Source: Ligustrum vulgare
Lineage: Eukaryota; Streptophyta; Magnoliopsida; Lamiales; Oleaceae
Direction of reading: 5' to 3'
Length of the DNA: 64,000 bases
Assembly: GCA_963555705.1 (NCBI GenBank)
Contig: OY743179.1
Span: 24,177,692 to 24,241,691 of the forward strand
Part shown: piece by piece, positions 22,877 through 34,870 of the stretch
How the letters are laid out: each line of letters starts with the position of its first letter
Numbering within the stretch: position 1 is the first letter of the stretch
Notes under the pieces: model-generated
What the model saw: only the letters and a program-made list of their open reading frames with translations
What the model was told of the DNA's origin: nothing
Databases searched by the model: none
Program-made: the position numbers and the translations under genes

Positions 22877-25071
22877 TGATAATCAATCCCCTATTTGGGA
22901 AAAGTTGAAAAAAAAATTATAATCAAAGCTTCTTAAGTTCATTGCTCTATCATTTGTTCATGTAACCCTTCTCCATTCTTCTCTGTATATAAACTCAAAT
23001 TTGGTTTCTATGTTCTCAACATTGGAATTATCATCAATATATTCATTTTCATCGACATTGGAATTTGTTTGCGGGTAATCTTCATCTTTCGTATCCGAGA
23101 CTTTGAGGGCAACTCAATTGAAGTCTTGTTCACCGGAATCTACACTCCTCTGATCCTTGTCAAATTGAAGCATGTTTATGAGAAGAATTACTTGGTTCTA
23201 ATAACTTCCACAGAGAAGCAATTCTGGTTCATCAAAAACCTAAGATTTAATGGAAATTAAATGGCTAAGCTAGAGATTTAAGATCCATTGACAATGCTAA
23301 ATCAAGAAAAAATACCACGTATTAACTGTACTTGCAATAAAAGAATTTCTTGATCATATAAGGATCACATTGTCATTAGTTGATAAAGAAATCATTTGAA
23401 GTTTGTTGCAAATTTGTATTTTCAGCACTGAAATGGACAAGTCAATTTGATGGAAGACTAAAAAATTGCAAGATTAGATATACTAATCTTTTTTATCCCC
23501 ATACTAGATAGTATTGCAGACCACATAGGGATAGGGTAGCCCAGCAACAGTGTTTCTCCACTTAGAGATTAACCTCTTCATTTTCTATTCTCTTCGTAAA
23601 AAATCACTCAAAGGTCTCTACAACACAAGTGATACCGAAAGTTACATTGAGAGCATTCCAGATTGAACAATTTCTTCTTGATGGATGGATGGACTCATGG
23701 ATTTACCGGTTGAATATTCATACTCTAACGACGTTGTGCCATTGAAGTATCAATATATAATGAGTACATCAATCTTCCTGGAGGAACATAATAATTTCTC
23801 TCTACTTATTTTTTTGGAGCAGGATCAAATACGTGGAGGAGTACAGGGATGCAATTGCTATGGTGGTGGTGAGATGCACAGGAAAGATGGGAGATGATCT
23901 TCAATAACAAATTTTTTAATTCCTTAATTCCATGTCAGTTACGATTTTGTATAACTGACAATTAACAAATAGATTGTTTTCTCCCGTAATTGTTGGTTAT
24001 AACCATACATGATAATTAGACAATTTTATTATTTGGAAATGTGTTTTTTTAAGTATATATTTTTTGGGGGTGTCAAATATCAAAAAGTGGTTTCATGTGA
24101 TGGTACCACTCAAAAGACCTTTTAAAAATATAGGATCATTTAAATTTTAAGAATCTTAAGTCCATTTTTAATTTGGATGAAACTCAAATATGGTTTGAAC
24201 ATATTTTAGTTTTATTAACAAGTACTCAATTTATTATATTTGACATTATTGTATTGTACATAATTTATGTGAAATAATAGTCGATTTATGGGTATAATTT
24301 TTTAATTTCCTAATATTCTTAATTAATTGGACAAAAGTCCAAACCACTCAACCCAACCCAACCCGATCGAAACTTGGATTGAGTTGTGTTGGATTTTTTA
24401 TCAACCCGATCATAGTGGGTAAGATTCAGATTGGCCAAAAAATCGATCCAATCCACGCCCACTCCTAAGAAGTCCAAACCCTAAGACAACACCAACGATA
24501 TATATGCAATGAAATAGCAATTACGCATTCATGTAGTTCCAAGTCATGAAAATGCTAAAGAACATAGGCACTTGTAATAAACTACAGTCACTTTAGAAAT
24601 TGTTTTTCCACATACTCGACTAGTTTAAAAAAAAATTAAAAAATACCTAAAATAATCACCATACATATGTTCTGGGAGAGAGCCTCGCGGATGATATGTA
24701 CTATCTTTTGGAGTTTCCTCATAATCATGGGTGGGTTGGACTCCATTGTGGAAGATTGTTTTCTAACAAGGAAAATGCGATAAAGGGATGAAATCTTACA
24801 GATCGTTCCACGTCTATGTTGTCAGATTTTTATTTTTTTTATTTTTTTTTATTTTTAGTATTTTCTAGATAAGATGTGTGGTTGAAAATTAAAGAGAAAA
24901 AATGTGTGCGGTTAAAAAGTGGTTTGAAAAATGTATTATTTATAAATTTATTTATAAATTGTAATAACTACGTAAAAGAACGGTTTGTTAATTGAGACTT
25001 TCAGATATTTAAAAGAGGGAGAAATATGAATTGACGATTCGAACCAAGAATCGATGTTGGTTCATTTTTAG

Positions 25072-25450
25072 GGATGACAATGGATCGGGTTCGGAGCGTG
25101 CCGGGGTCGCCCCGTCAATGACCCGAAAATATATATATATATATATATATTTCAAAATTGGTAATGACATTTTAGGTGAAAACTTAGGCGTCAAATTAGT
25201 TAGAGTTTTTAAGTTTGAACTTTAAAGATAATATGTATTTATTTGAAGAAAAAAATCAATAAACAATATAATGGTATAGTGGTTGTGTATTCTCATACCC
25301 CTAAATCTCACCAAGATTCAATTCTTTTGGACCTCATTAAATTTATTTTTAATTCTTCATTCCAATTATATACATAAAATAAATAAATTTCGGGTCACGG
25401 GACGGGTCTACCCCGAGCCCGTCCGAAATACTCTATGGGTCGGAAAACCC
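25072..25450. mobile_element. hAT-type MITE, degenerate
   Basis: The left end TAGGGATGACAATGG is the common plant hAT MITE terminus. Inverted GC-rich segments follow (ATCGGGTTCGG... and ...CGGGTCACGGGACGGG). The right terminus is eroded and no duplication was found. An (AT)n tract lies at 25131-25150. The rest of 23900-26100 holds only AT-rich DNA and two relic repeats. Confidence 0.45.
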
Positions 25451-26123
25451 CCGCTATGATTGTGAGTAATAATGCATAGTAGAAGCCACGGGGACCATTG
25501 TATCCTGAATCTTGATGAGATAAATTTGTCCACATTATAAATCATAATTCAAAATGATCCTTACGAAGAGAGAGAATCATTTCTCATGATGTAGTTTCCT
25601 CCTGTCTATTTTCTGATTGAACTAGGATAACATTGGAGCGAAGGATTTTTGTTTTAGAAGTTCTCGTGCTCCGTGGCAAAGACAAATCTTAATAAAAGAT
25701 TTGTTTGGTTTCAAGTATTTTTTTTCAATTTTTTTTTTCAAATTCATTTTTAATTATATATTTTTATGAAACTCTTCAATTTTCACATTTTTTAATCATA
25801 CATTCTCCGAAATCGTCATCATTCTCTGATCCTAGGGTCTCTTAAGTTGGTGAACCAATGTTCTCTTCTTGCTGTTGAAGAAATCTTCCTTGACACCGAC
25901 AAATCAGAAATAACGACACTCATTATCCACTTTGAAATGCTTCAATTGAGCATTTGTGGGAGGAATACACTAATTCTGAAAATTAAGTTTCATCAATTAT
26001 CAATCGCATCATTTAAACTTTAATTTAGGGAAATTTGTGGTTCCTAGGCGCATTTTGTTGTTCAACATCGAGGTTTTTTTTTTTTTTTTGAGAAAAATGA
26101 TTATTATCAAGGTAAAAACATTA

Positions 26124-26299
26124 GCCCCTATTTGGCCCCCATTATTTGAAAATCAAATTTATTCAACAATTAATCTCAACCATCTATCTTGATCAAACCT
26201 ACCATTTTTTACTTTTCAAACATTTTAACCACACATTCTTCCAAAAATATTATTGAAAATCACATTATTCCTAAAAAAAATTGGGTGCCAAACAGGGGC
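26124..26299. mobile_element. Tourist-like (PIF/Harbinger) MITE
   Basis: Ends GCCCCTATTTGGC and CCAAACAGGGGC form an inverted repeat with one mismatch in 12. The flanks TTA and TTC fit a decayed 3-bp TWA duplication. 176 bp, noncoding. Confidence 0.65.
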
Positions 26300-26527
26300 T
26301 TCATAACAAAAATGAATACTATTCATTTTACTCCAAATTTGAGGACAAGCTGTTATAGAAGAATTTGAGTCTATCCCAAATTTGGGAAAAGATTATCTCA
26401 AATTTGGGATAAACAGTTGAGAATGGCCTTCGGAGTTGAAATTTTCCAAAAACAATGCTGGGAACTGAAATTTGTTGTATTAGGAATGTAGGATGAACTT
26501 TTGAAAAGCATTTTATTTCACCATCTA

Positions 26528-26880
26528 AGTTGCACGGACACGGACACGGATACGGACACGAGACACGGATACGACACAACAAGAACACGTCGATACGTGA
26601 TTTTTTTTAAAAGTTAGGACACGACACGTTGGGGACATGCAAATTAATTTTTTTTAATTTATTATTATTTTAGTCTTGTTACAAACAATACATTGTATAT
26701 TTATTGAATCAAAATGAGAATATCAAATAAAAACAAACTTGCAAATTAGATTTATCATTTTTTTAATTGCATGCATTTCGTCATTTTTCCTTTTTTCATT
26801 TTGATGTATATGGTGTAGCTCCAATATGTTTCGAAGAGTGTCGATGTCGGACACGTGTCGAATACGCTGGCTCCCGATAG
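26528..26880. repeat. GACACG-rich dispersed repeat
   Basis: Opens with GTTGCACGGACACGG and tandem GACACGGATACG units, and closes near 26830-26875 with GTGTCGATGTCGGACACGTG, an inverted relation. No ORF. Family not assigned. Confidence 0.45.
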
Positions 26881-26959
26881 AGGTGCAACCTAGTTCACCA
26901 TTGTGTGGACTAGAGTGGGAAGAGTTATGATGAGCAAATTTTGCACCAACAGTTTGTAG

Positions 26960-27937
26960 TAGGTGTGTACGTGGTTCGGTTTGGTTATGATTCTAGAAGA
27001 ACCAAACTAAACCGTAAACCGATGGTTTTTGACTAATGGAACCAACTGGTTTTTTCAAAGATATGGAACCAAACCGGAACCAAACCGCTCTGTTCTGGTT
27101 TGGTCTGGTTTGGTTCTGAGACCATTACTTGAATTTTTAAATAATAAATGTAAATTAAAACCTGTTTATATCCGCTTCTTCATTAGAATCCATCTACATC
27201 ATTACTAAATAGAAAATAAAATTTTTAATTAACAAAACAAAGATTTAGAAAAAGTAACATGTTATTCTAAGTCAAAGAAGAAGAAACTAGTCTGAAGGAA
27301 GCTCGTCGACCTGTTGAAATTTAGGGAATCGAAGATAAAGGCAGTTTAGACTTATAGTTACAGATTACGATGAAGTTCTAAGTCCAATTCTACCGTGGTG
27401 CCGTGTGAGTTAGGGATGGAATTTGCAATTTGAGTTTGGGTTAACTCTTGAGAATTGATGAATTGGGTCGAGGTTTATATATACATTAATTTTAAAAAAT
27501 AAACATCATTGTCGTCGATGGTAACTAAGGAGTGCAACGATTGTTGTGTTATAGGAGTGTAAGTAAAGCAGTGTGAATGCGTATTTATAATTGAAAAGAA
27601 GAAAAACGAATTAGAATTGGAATTTAGATTTATGATTTAAAATCTTAGTCTAATATGAAATGAGATAAAATGTATGTTAAATAACATTTTTGTACATTTC
27701 ACATTTATAATTTTAGATTTTAATTTTTTGATGAGATGAATATCCACTAATTTGTAAAATATATATATATATAGTTTGGTTCTTGGTTCTGGTTCTGGTT
27801 CTGGAAAGAGAACCGGAACCAGAACCAAAACCGAATGGTTTTTGATTCTAAGAATCAAACCATTATTTTTTTTATGTAGAACCGAACCAAACCGCTTGGT
27901 TTGGTCTGGTCTGATTCGATTATTTTGTCCACCCCTA
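26960..27937. mobile_element. hAT-type MITE with 8-bp target duplication
   Basis: Left end TAGGTGTGTACGTGGTTCGG; right end TTTTGTCCACCCCTA (reverse TAGGGGTGGACAAAA). Flanked by GTTTGTAG on both sides (26952-26959 and 27938-27945), a perfect 8-bp hAT duplication. Runs of GGTTCTGG and CCGGAACC near the right end create meaningless Gly-Ser open frames. No transposase. Confidence 0.85.
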
Positions 27938-28066
27938 GTTTGTAGACCCGCCACCCACTCTACACACCGAGGCTTGTGGGGTTTGAATTAAACAAAAAGT
28001 ATATCTTGTCATCTGCCACAAAGTTTGAGGATCAAAGAAGAATCATTCACTTTAAATTGCATGAAA

Positions 28067-28128
28067 TTACTACAAGAAAAGGGCCAATGTTGATATAATA
28101 ACGATAACAAGTATTGTTTCTTGTAATT
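28067..28128. mobile_element. CACTA-like terminus pair, miniature
   Basis: ACTACAAGAAAA at about 28069, with its inverse TTTCTTGTAATT about 45 bp later, matches the CACTACAAGAAAA ends of plant CACTA (CMC) elements. The distance is very short, so it is at most an extreme deletion derivative. 28129-30280 holds only AT-rich DNA, one MITE-like copy (29420-29582) and a poly(T) run at about 29310-29338. Confidence 0.35.
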
Positions 28129-29419
28129 TTGCACGGTCGGCTAAGTTAATCTTGTTTGGAACTCGAGTTGATCTATTGACAAAAATTAATTTTTTGTTAC
28201 TAGATCATCATGTTATAGGAATGCTACTTTTCCATATATTTAACTAGGAATAAATAATTTTGCACAAATAATAGTTTTGAGAGGATTATCCTTGTAACGT
28301 GATTTACAATAACATATATCAACTGCAATCTTAATTCAACCAAAGTTTTAAATCCTCAAGTTTTCCTCAATGTTCTCCAATGATAACTATGCATGCGTGT
28401 GGTTACATTTCTCTAGATATAGGTTACATTATAATTAGTGATTTTAATTAACCGAGAAAATACACACTACACACTTTAGTGTGTGCCCCGCTCCTATGCA
28501 TACTAGGGTTAGGAAAATAGTCTTATGAGACTATTTCCAACCACACTCTAAAACACTACCACCCCAGTACCATAACTCAAACTCATATCGGCACACCACA
28601 ATACAATAAGCTTGTATAAGCATATTATAGTGAAGTCATCAGGAGAACTTGATTAGACTCAATTAAACTAATCTTCAATAAATTAATTATGATCTGGTCA
28701 ACTTTTGATTAGTTAATTTATTAATATTTTATTTTACTAAAAGAACGAGATTGCATTCTTTGTTGAATTGGAATTACTCTAATAATCAATTATTATATCC
28801 TCTGACTTATCACTCTTAGATGTTATCCCCATCGGTCAACTCAAATATCCGGACCAAGTTAAAATGATCAAAATGCCATTTTTAGAATATTTATAAATTC
28901 TCAACTCTCATCGTTATCTGACAGTTCAATGTAATCACATCACATCATAGAATTCAACAATCACCGTCGAATTACTAGCTCAAATTTAATTGTCAACTAG
29001 AAGAACAAATGAGATTATGATCATACTTAAAAGGTGACGAATTCCATACAGAGCCGTACATGTATTTTTTAAGGCCTGTGATGAATAATTCATCCTTGGG
29101 AAAATGAGTTTGCTACATATACAAACAACTATACAAATAGGGTTACAAAAAAGGTATGTGTCAAGAATCTATGCACTTTTACATCACATCATTTAAAGAA
29201 TCAATTACCATAAACTAGCAACATCATTGTTTGTACATTTTGTGTGCACAAGTAGCAATTTTCTAGGAAAATCTACCCTGGGCTTTAAGGGGATCGGAGG
29301 GAAACGACCTTGAATTTTTTTTTTTTTTTTTTTTTTTTGGAGGTGCAGTTTAGTGACAACGGAAATTCACTTCAATCTTACCATCCTTCATAGGCTTTGA
29401 GAAATTAAGTGTGATAGAA

Positions 29420-29582
29420 TGGTAACACTATTTGGTTTATAAACTGGTTTATTTATGATTTTGAGGTAAAAAGTAGTGGTTGAAAATTGAAGAGAGAAAA
29501 ATGTGTGGTTAAAAAGTGATTTGAAAAATTGTGTAATTTATAAAATAGTTTATAAACCAAAAATAGTACCGTTACCAAACGG
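29420..29582. repeat. Most complete copy of the short MITE-like family
   Basis: Ends GGTAACACTATTTGGTTTAT and AAACCAAAAATAGTACCGTTACC form an imperfect inverted repeat around a body with 'gaggtaaaa', 'tgtgtggttaaaaagtg' and 'tttgaaaaattgtgt'. 163 bp and foldback-prone. This copy defines the family used for the other copies. Confidence 0.55.
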
Positions 29583-30285
29583 TGGTTGAACTCACCAGCC
29601 TCTAAGCAGGTCCGGCCCTAATTCCATAATACGAAATTCTTAAGGTATCGAGTTATTGATCAGTAATTTGATCTCAACCATTAATACATCAAAGAACTAC
29701 AAGCTAGTAAGCGAAGTCCATTATTCAATAAGGTCTCACGTATCATAATCAAATGAAATTAAATTTGTATGATCAATATTACAAATTAATTTCACGTGAT
29801 CCCGTTCAATACATTTCTAACTCACTTAAATTTTATTACCAAAGTCAAATATAGAGATTTTAATAAAATCGAGACTATATTATTAAAATAAATTGTCCAC
29901 ATTTATTTACTGATCTTAAACATTAATTTTAGATCGAATTTCAAATTGAGTCTTTTCGTATTTAACAAGTTAAACACTCAATCTGTAACATCAAATCAAC
30001 CCATGGACATACGCAACTTTATATTAATACAATCAATTTATATTTTATTTCAAACTTCGTGAATTATGCTCTATGGACATATATAATTCCAACAAATCTT
30101 ACTTCTTCGCTCTGTTGCTTTTTACGCCAAAATATTGAAAACGACAGACATCAATAGAAAACAGGGGAAAAAAAAAAAAAAGAAGAAGAAAGAAGCCCCT
30201 TTTAAGTTATTCCACAATGAACAAAATACACAGCAAGAACAACTTTTTTCTCAACTTCATTCGATTTATGAATATGAAGAAGACC

Positions 30286-30291
30286 TTTATT
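30286..30291 (-). terminator. Candidate polyadenylation signal of the ATL gene
   Basis: AATAAA on the minus strand, about 140 nt after the stop codon at 30430. Plausible for the single-exon gene upstream. Confidence 0.4.
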
Positions 30292-30429
30292 AGCTCTAAT
30301 AATTGAATGGATTTCCACACTGAAAAAACTAAATACATAACTTTAAAACTTGTACTACTACTGCTATTACAAATGGCATCTTGTTGTAATGGAATGGTCT
30401 GAACATAATCATTTCATGGCAAACTCACA

Positions 30430-31368
30430 TTAATAGTCAGAACAATGAGTACTTGTGGAACTGGGAAATTTACCTTTCTTGGACCACAGCCATATCTTAG
30501 AAACAGAGAAGCTTTCACCTTTACTTCTAGTGCTAATTTTCTTGTCATCAAAAGCATCCTCATCAGTTGTGAAATTCCCACTTTGCCCTCCTTTCCCTTT
30601 CACATAAGGGCACAAGGCCACTTGCAGGTCTGAATCAGCAACCACATATTGGAATGAACCCATTGAGAAACACCTCCTAGCATCAATATTGCTGTTGCTA
30701 GTCTCTCCCACCTCTCTTTTTCCACATTCTTGACTATAATTGGTGTTCTTAAATTTGCCAAGTCTCACTGAAAAAACCCTTTTGTCACCAATAATGTTAC
30801 TGTCTTCTTCACTTGTCTTTGGACCACAAGAAACACTAACAAAACCTGAATTCCCTGAATTTCTATCGTCATCTTTCGAATCGTCGAAGACGAAAATTGG
30901 GTTCTCAAAAGAAAACCCAGGTGCCAAAATTACCCCTCTACAAAGTGGACATGTTGAGTTTGAAAGTAACCATGTGTCTATACAATCAATGTGAAAAGCA
31001 TGGCTGCATAAGGGCAGAAGCCTCAAATTGTCTTGTTCTGAGAATTCACACAAACAAACAGCACAATCAAATGGCTCTTTTGAGTCCACAACTTCCTTGT
31101 ATAGAAACACAGGGAGTGCATCAATATAAGCTTGTTCTAGACCTGAATCATGTAAATGGAAGAGATGTTGTAACTGCCTTTGAAAAGCACCAGAAGTGGA
31201 CATTTCTGGGTAAGCATTAGACCGTGATGATGAATTTCTTTGCTTCACAAGAAATTTAACAAACAGGTGGAGAGCACCAGAGATGAAGAATATAGCAGCT
31301 AGTATTACTATGATGAAAAGAACTACTGGGCTGATTTTACTTCCAAATGCTGATTGAATCAAAGACAT
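30430..31368 (-). CDS. ATL-family RING-H2 E3 ubiquitin ligase, ATL13/46/47-like
   Basis: A single-exon protein of 312 residues. The first ATG in frame is at 31368; the open frame runs 24 nt further up only through a TTG. A membrane segment lies at about residues 13-37 (ISPVVLFIIVILAAIFFISG). The GLD motif of the family is at about 76-86 (GLEQAYIDALP). The RING-H2 domain is at 102-143, with Cys102, Cys105, Cys121, His123, His126, Cys129, Cys140 and Cys143 all present, and the family tryptophan in DTWLL. The C-terminal half is low-complexity and acidic, then Ser/Lys-rich. Family knowledge: ATL proteins are membrane-anchored ligases that bind E2 enzymes through the RING and mark targets for degradation, often in stress or development; most lack introns. 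The region LLPLCSHAFHIDCIDTWLL matches the ATL13/ATL46/ATL47 branch best, by recall. It is the only intact host gene in the window, and its target is unknown. Confidence 0.9.
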   Translation of the reverse strand: MSLIQSAFGSKISPVVLFIIVILAAIFFISGALHLFVKFLVKQRNSSSRSNAYPEMSTSGAFQRQLQHLFHLHDSGLEQAYIDALPVFLYKEVVDSKEPFDCAVCLCEFSEQDNLRLLPLCSHAFHIDCIDTWLLSNSTCPLCRGVILAPGFSFENPIFVFDDSKDDDRNSGNSGFVSVSCGPKTSEEDSNIIGDKRVFSVRLGKFKNTNYSQECGKREVGETSNSNIDARRCFSMGSFQYVVADSDLQVALCPYVKGKGGQSGNFTTDEDAFDDKKISTRSKGESFSVSKIWLWSKKGKFPSSTSTHCSDY

Positions 31369-31975
31369 TTTAGCAATTAGGATGCATGTCAAACCACCAT
31401 CTACTCAACTCTATAGAATCAAAACAGGAAGTCACTTGTTAAGAATCCCAAGAACCCAATTTCTTTTGCTTGCTTTGAGAACAAATCCAGCTCATAAATT
31501 GAGGTGCACAAGCAATAGGCAGATTCCTTCTTTCAATTTCAAGAAATCCAGTTAATAGCAAAGACTCAAAATCTTAAGCAAATTTGTGATGCACAAAGAT
31601 CATGAATTGCTTCAAAATGATACTACTGCCAAAATATGCCACCATTTCTTTGCTTGGACATAAATGGCAAAACCGAACAAAAAGCTGTGTAATAAATGGC
31701 AAGAATAATATTATAATATACCTTACACTTCGAACATTCCCTGTAGCTTATTCACTTCTATGCTCGTAAGAGAAGGAAATCCTCTCCAAGGGCCTTAAAT
31801 TTCAGCGCCTGGGTGTGCAGTGGAGGTGTAGGTATGAGATTTGTAGCTGCCTAGTGTCAAGTTCTAAAAAGTCCCAAAAGAGGGAGAAAGAAAGTAAAAA
31901 ACGAAAGAGACAAAAGTAAACCACTGATTAGGCTCCAACTTTTCAAAGATATATATATTTTTCAATAATTCTATA
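31369..31975 (-). promoter_or_regulatory. Upstream region of the ATL gene with possible TATA box
   Basis: About 600 bp of unique sequence upstream of the start codon. A minus-strand TATATATAT lies at about 31950-31962. The 5' untranslated part would then be about 550 nt and may contain an intron. Farther upstream (32.0-33.3 kb) the sequence dissolves into MITE-like copies. Confidence 0.35.
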
Positions 31976-32019
31976 GAGACATTTTTAACGTACTGCTTAG
32001 ATATGTCAGGCACAATTTT

Positions 32020-33305
32020 TTTTTGAAACATTTTTGGTGTTTTCGAGATAGATCAATGATTAAAAATTGGAGAGAAAAAATATGTGTGATTAAAAAATAA
32101 TTTGAAAAATTGTGTTGTTTATAAATTTGTTTATAAATTGTAATCATTGCGTAAAAGAACGAAGTTTAAGAACATTGTGATATGACGCACATTTATTGGA
32201 TTATAAAAAAGTAAGTGATGGGGTAGTTATTTTTATTACCCAATAAATTTGTGACATGTCACAATATTACTTAAAAATGTCTTTTTAAAATTAATATATA
32301 TTTTTAAAAAAATTCACTTCCAACAAAACATTTTCCCATAAAGTAATATTATACATAAAAAATCAAAAAAATTCCTTTTTGGTTCCCCTTTTTTCTATCT
32401 CATTTTTTACGGTACTCAATTTACACAACATATCTTACTTTTGGTCTACAATTTTTCTCAAAAAACTTTTTTCAATTTTTTTTAAAAAAACGATAGTAAT
32501 CAAACAAGGTTAATTAGCATCAGTTTGTAAATTATTTATTTATAAACAAAACAATTTCTCAAATTACTTTTTAACCGCACACATTTTCAAATTCACTTTT
32601 CAATAATATATTTTACCTTAAAAAACAATAATATCCATTTATAAATACAACTATAGTCGTCGAACACAAATCATGCATTAAAAAAAAAATCCTATTCTAA
32701 ATTACACCGAAAACCTTATTTTATTGAAGTCCAAAGAGAGGCTAAACGCTAAAATCTATTTGAAGTTCCTTGAGAGTATCCCTAGGAAGGTTTCTATTTA
32801 CCAAACAAAAAAAAAAAAAAAAAAAATTAGTAACTTGTTTATAAATAAATTTTATTAACCGTTCGACAGCACAAGCTGCCAATTTTTTTTAATTTTTTGA
32901 TTTTTTTAAGTAAAATTTGTGATTCAAAAATTAGAGAGAGAAAACGTATATAGTTAAAAAGTTATTTGGAAAAATATGTCGTTTATAAATTGATTTATAA
33001 ATCGTATTAAGCATAAAAGAACGGTGCAAACCACTTTTTAATCACATGTATTTTTTTAAAATTATTTTTCAATCATATATTCACCTCGAAAACATAATAT
33101 TCTTTATAAACAAAAAAAACTTTTAACAAAAAGAAGTTAATTTATCTTTAGCTAATCGTTTTTAAACATGTTTCTAAACAATACATTTCTTCAAATAACT
33201 TTTTAATCAGACGTATTTTCTTTCTCCACTTTTTAACAACATATTTTACCTAAAAAACACCACATTCTTTATTTTTAAACAAAAAACTTTTAATAAATTA
33301 TGTTA
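32020..33305. repeat. Cluster of MITE-like repeat copies
   Basis: At least five copies or part-copies of the family defined at 29420-29582 lie nearly end to end: about 32020-32165, 32515-32655, 32870-33030, 33035-33125 and 33140-33305. They are in both orientations, with signatures such as 'gtgattaaaaaataatttgaaaaattgtg' and its complement. No gene is seen here, and 33306-34459 shows none that can be supported. Confidence 0.55.
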
Positions 33306-34471
33306 TCTAGCATCATCAGATCATGGGTCTAAATGGTTACACTTATAAATTCAATTATGCTGCGTTTGATAGCGATGGTAGAATTTGGGTAGAAAGAAAA
33401 TGAATTTCAGGGAATTGAATTCCTGGGATTGAATTTCTGAGAAATGGAAGTTTAATGTATTTGATTTGTTTAATTTTCTAGGTGAAAAAAGTGAAACATT
33501 TTTCAACTTTTGTTGTTTGATTGACATTATTTTTCATGTCAAATAAAGCAATTTAGCTATTTTAATAAAAAAATCGTTTTTAACACATATGTACTTGATA
33601 ATAATAATATTAATTTTTGAAAAAAAATAAATCAATTAACAACGACAAAAATGATTAAATGTAACACAAATTACAAAACAAATTCCCTATAAAAAAATCT
33701 TAGTCCCTACCCAAGAAAATGAATTGCCTTTTTTGGAGGAAAGTTGATCAAGTGCATGGAAAAGATGATTTTTTTTTTCTAGAGAAAAATGGGCAATCAA
33801 ACATGTATAAAGATGGAAAATGTAAAAATCATGTAATCAAACGTAGAATAATGTAACATTGCATTTAAGTGAATATATCATTTAATGTCACGCATTTGTT
33901 GGATATTGATTTAATAATCGAGAAATTGGTTAAGTATTGAAACCCTACTAAAGTGACTTCGTGTCAATTTTGGCCAAATACTCAAACCCGATTCAATCCT
34001 TTTAGGAAAATTAATTTGTCACTTCGCCGCTTCGGGACGCACAAATGGGGATGACCTCCCTGGTCAGGTCGCGGGAGTGGATGGGGCAGCGCCCCTCATG
34101 AGGCTCGGGGGAAACGCCTGTGAAAGAGAATTTAGATTTCTCTACATGTATTGAAAGATATATTTGACATTTCGAAACCAATATTTGATGAATGAGAACT
34201 TACGGAAAAAAAGAAATTCGGGTCAAAAAGTTTTCCCATGCGATCGCATGGTTAGGAAACCATGTGATCACACGTCAAAACAATATTTTCCGGTTTGGCG
34301 TAAAGTCGTGCAGTCGCACGGTTATCCGGAAAATGTGTGTCATTTGAAAGAGTTGCATGGTTTTGAAGGGTTGCATGGATTGATCTACACCACTTCGTCC
34401 ACTACCCTTCATACTCTATAAATATGACCATTGGGGTGTCCTATTTCACACACCAATGATATGTAATAAAG

Positions 34472-34522
34472 GGCGGATCCAGCTGACGGTGAGCTCCCAC
34501 GATTGCGCTAGCTGGATCCGCC
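34472..34522. repeat. Perfect 13-bp inverted repeat at the hAT left end
   Basis: GGCGGATCCAGCT and AGCTGGATCCGCC lie 25 bp apart, forming a strong hairpin immediately inside the left terminus. Confidence 0.8.
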
Positions 34523-34870
34523 AACCAATCTGGATTTAATTTTTTTTTTTTTAATACTGAGAGTGTAGCCATTTGATTCCAAACTTCAGTTCACAAGTGT
34601 TTTTGCAATGGATTGATGGAGTCTTCAGGTTCAGCAGCTCAGCCCAACCGTTCATTTCAATTTTAGTCGAAAATGTTAAAGAAGATGGTTTGCTGCTGAA
34701 GATGGTTTCTTTCTATTTCTTCCGTATTATCTTTTTCAATTAGTAAGTAAATATTGTATAAATCCCAATAACTAAAGCCCAAATTCCTAGCAACTAAATC
34801 TTGATAAAGCCCATAACTTGTATCCAATTTCCCTCACTCGTCTGCTCTGCCTCAACATTGCGATTTAGGG

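Larger units (their letters stand above)
14681..23260 (-). mobile_element. Probable gene-capturing Helitron (3' end certain, 5' end not located)
   Basis: The minus strand ends in a Helitron-like 3' terminus at 14681. Upstream of it on that strand lie at least three unrelated gene fragments in one orientation, with introns: a PASTICCINO1-like piece (15.0-18.4 kb), a nucleolin-like RRM exon (20.1-20.3 kb) and a formin FH2 piece (22.7-22.9 kb). Unidentified exon-like pieces also occur. Helitrons are known to collect same-orientation gene fragments in this way. The right boundary given is only the end of gene-like sequence; no 5' TC terminus preceded by A was recognised. The fragments could instead be separate local pseudogenes. 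Confidence 0.5.

Noticed and set aside
24340..24467. Complete hAT MITE
   Set aside because: CCCAACCC-rich with one hAT-like end, but the second end and a target duplication were not found.
27776..27991. Gly-Ser/Arg-Thr open frame
   Set aside because: Formed by inverted GGTTCTGG/CCGGAACC runs at the end of a hAT MITE.
34164..34421. 85-codon plus-strand open frame
   Set aside because: No motif, no relatives recognised, and codon composition like the surrounding noncoding DNA.
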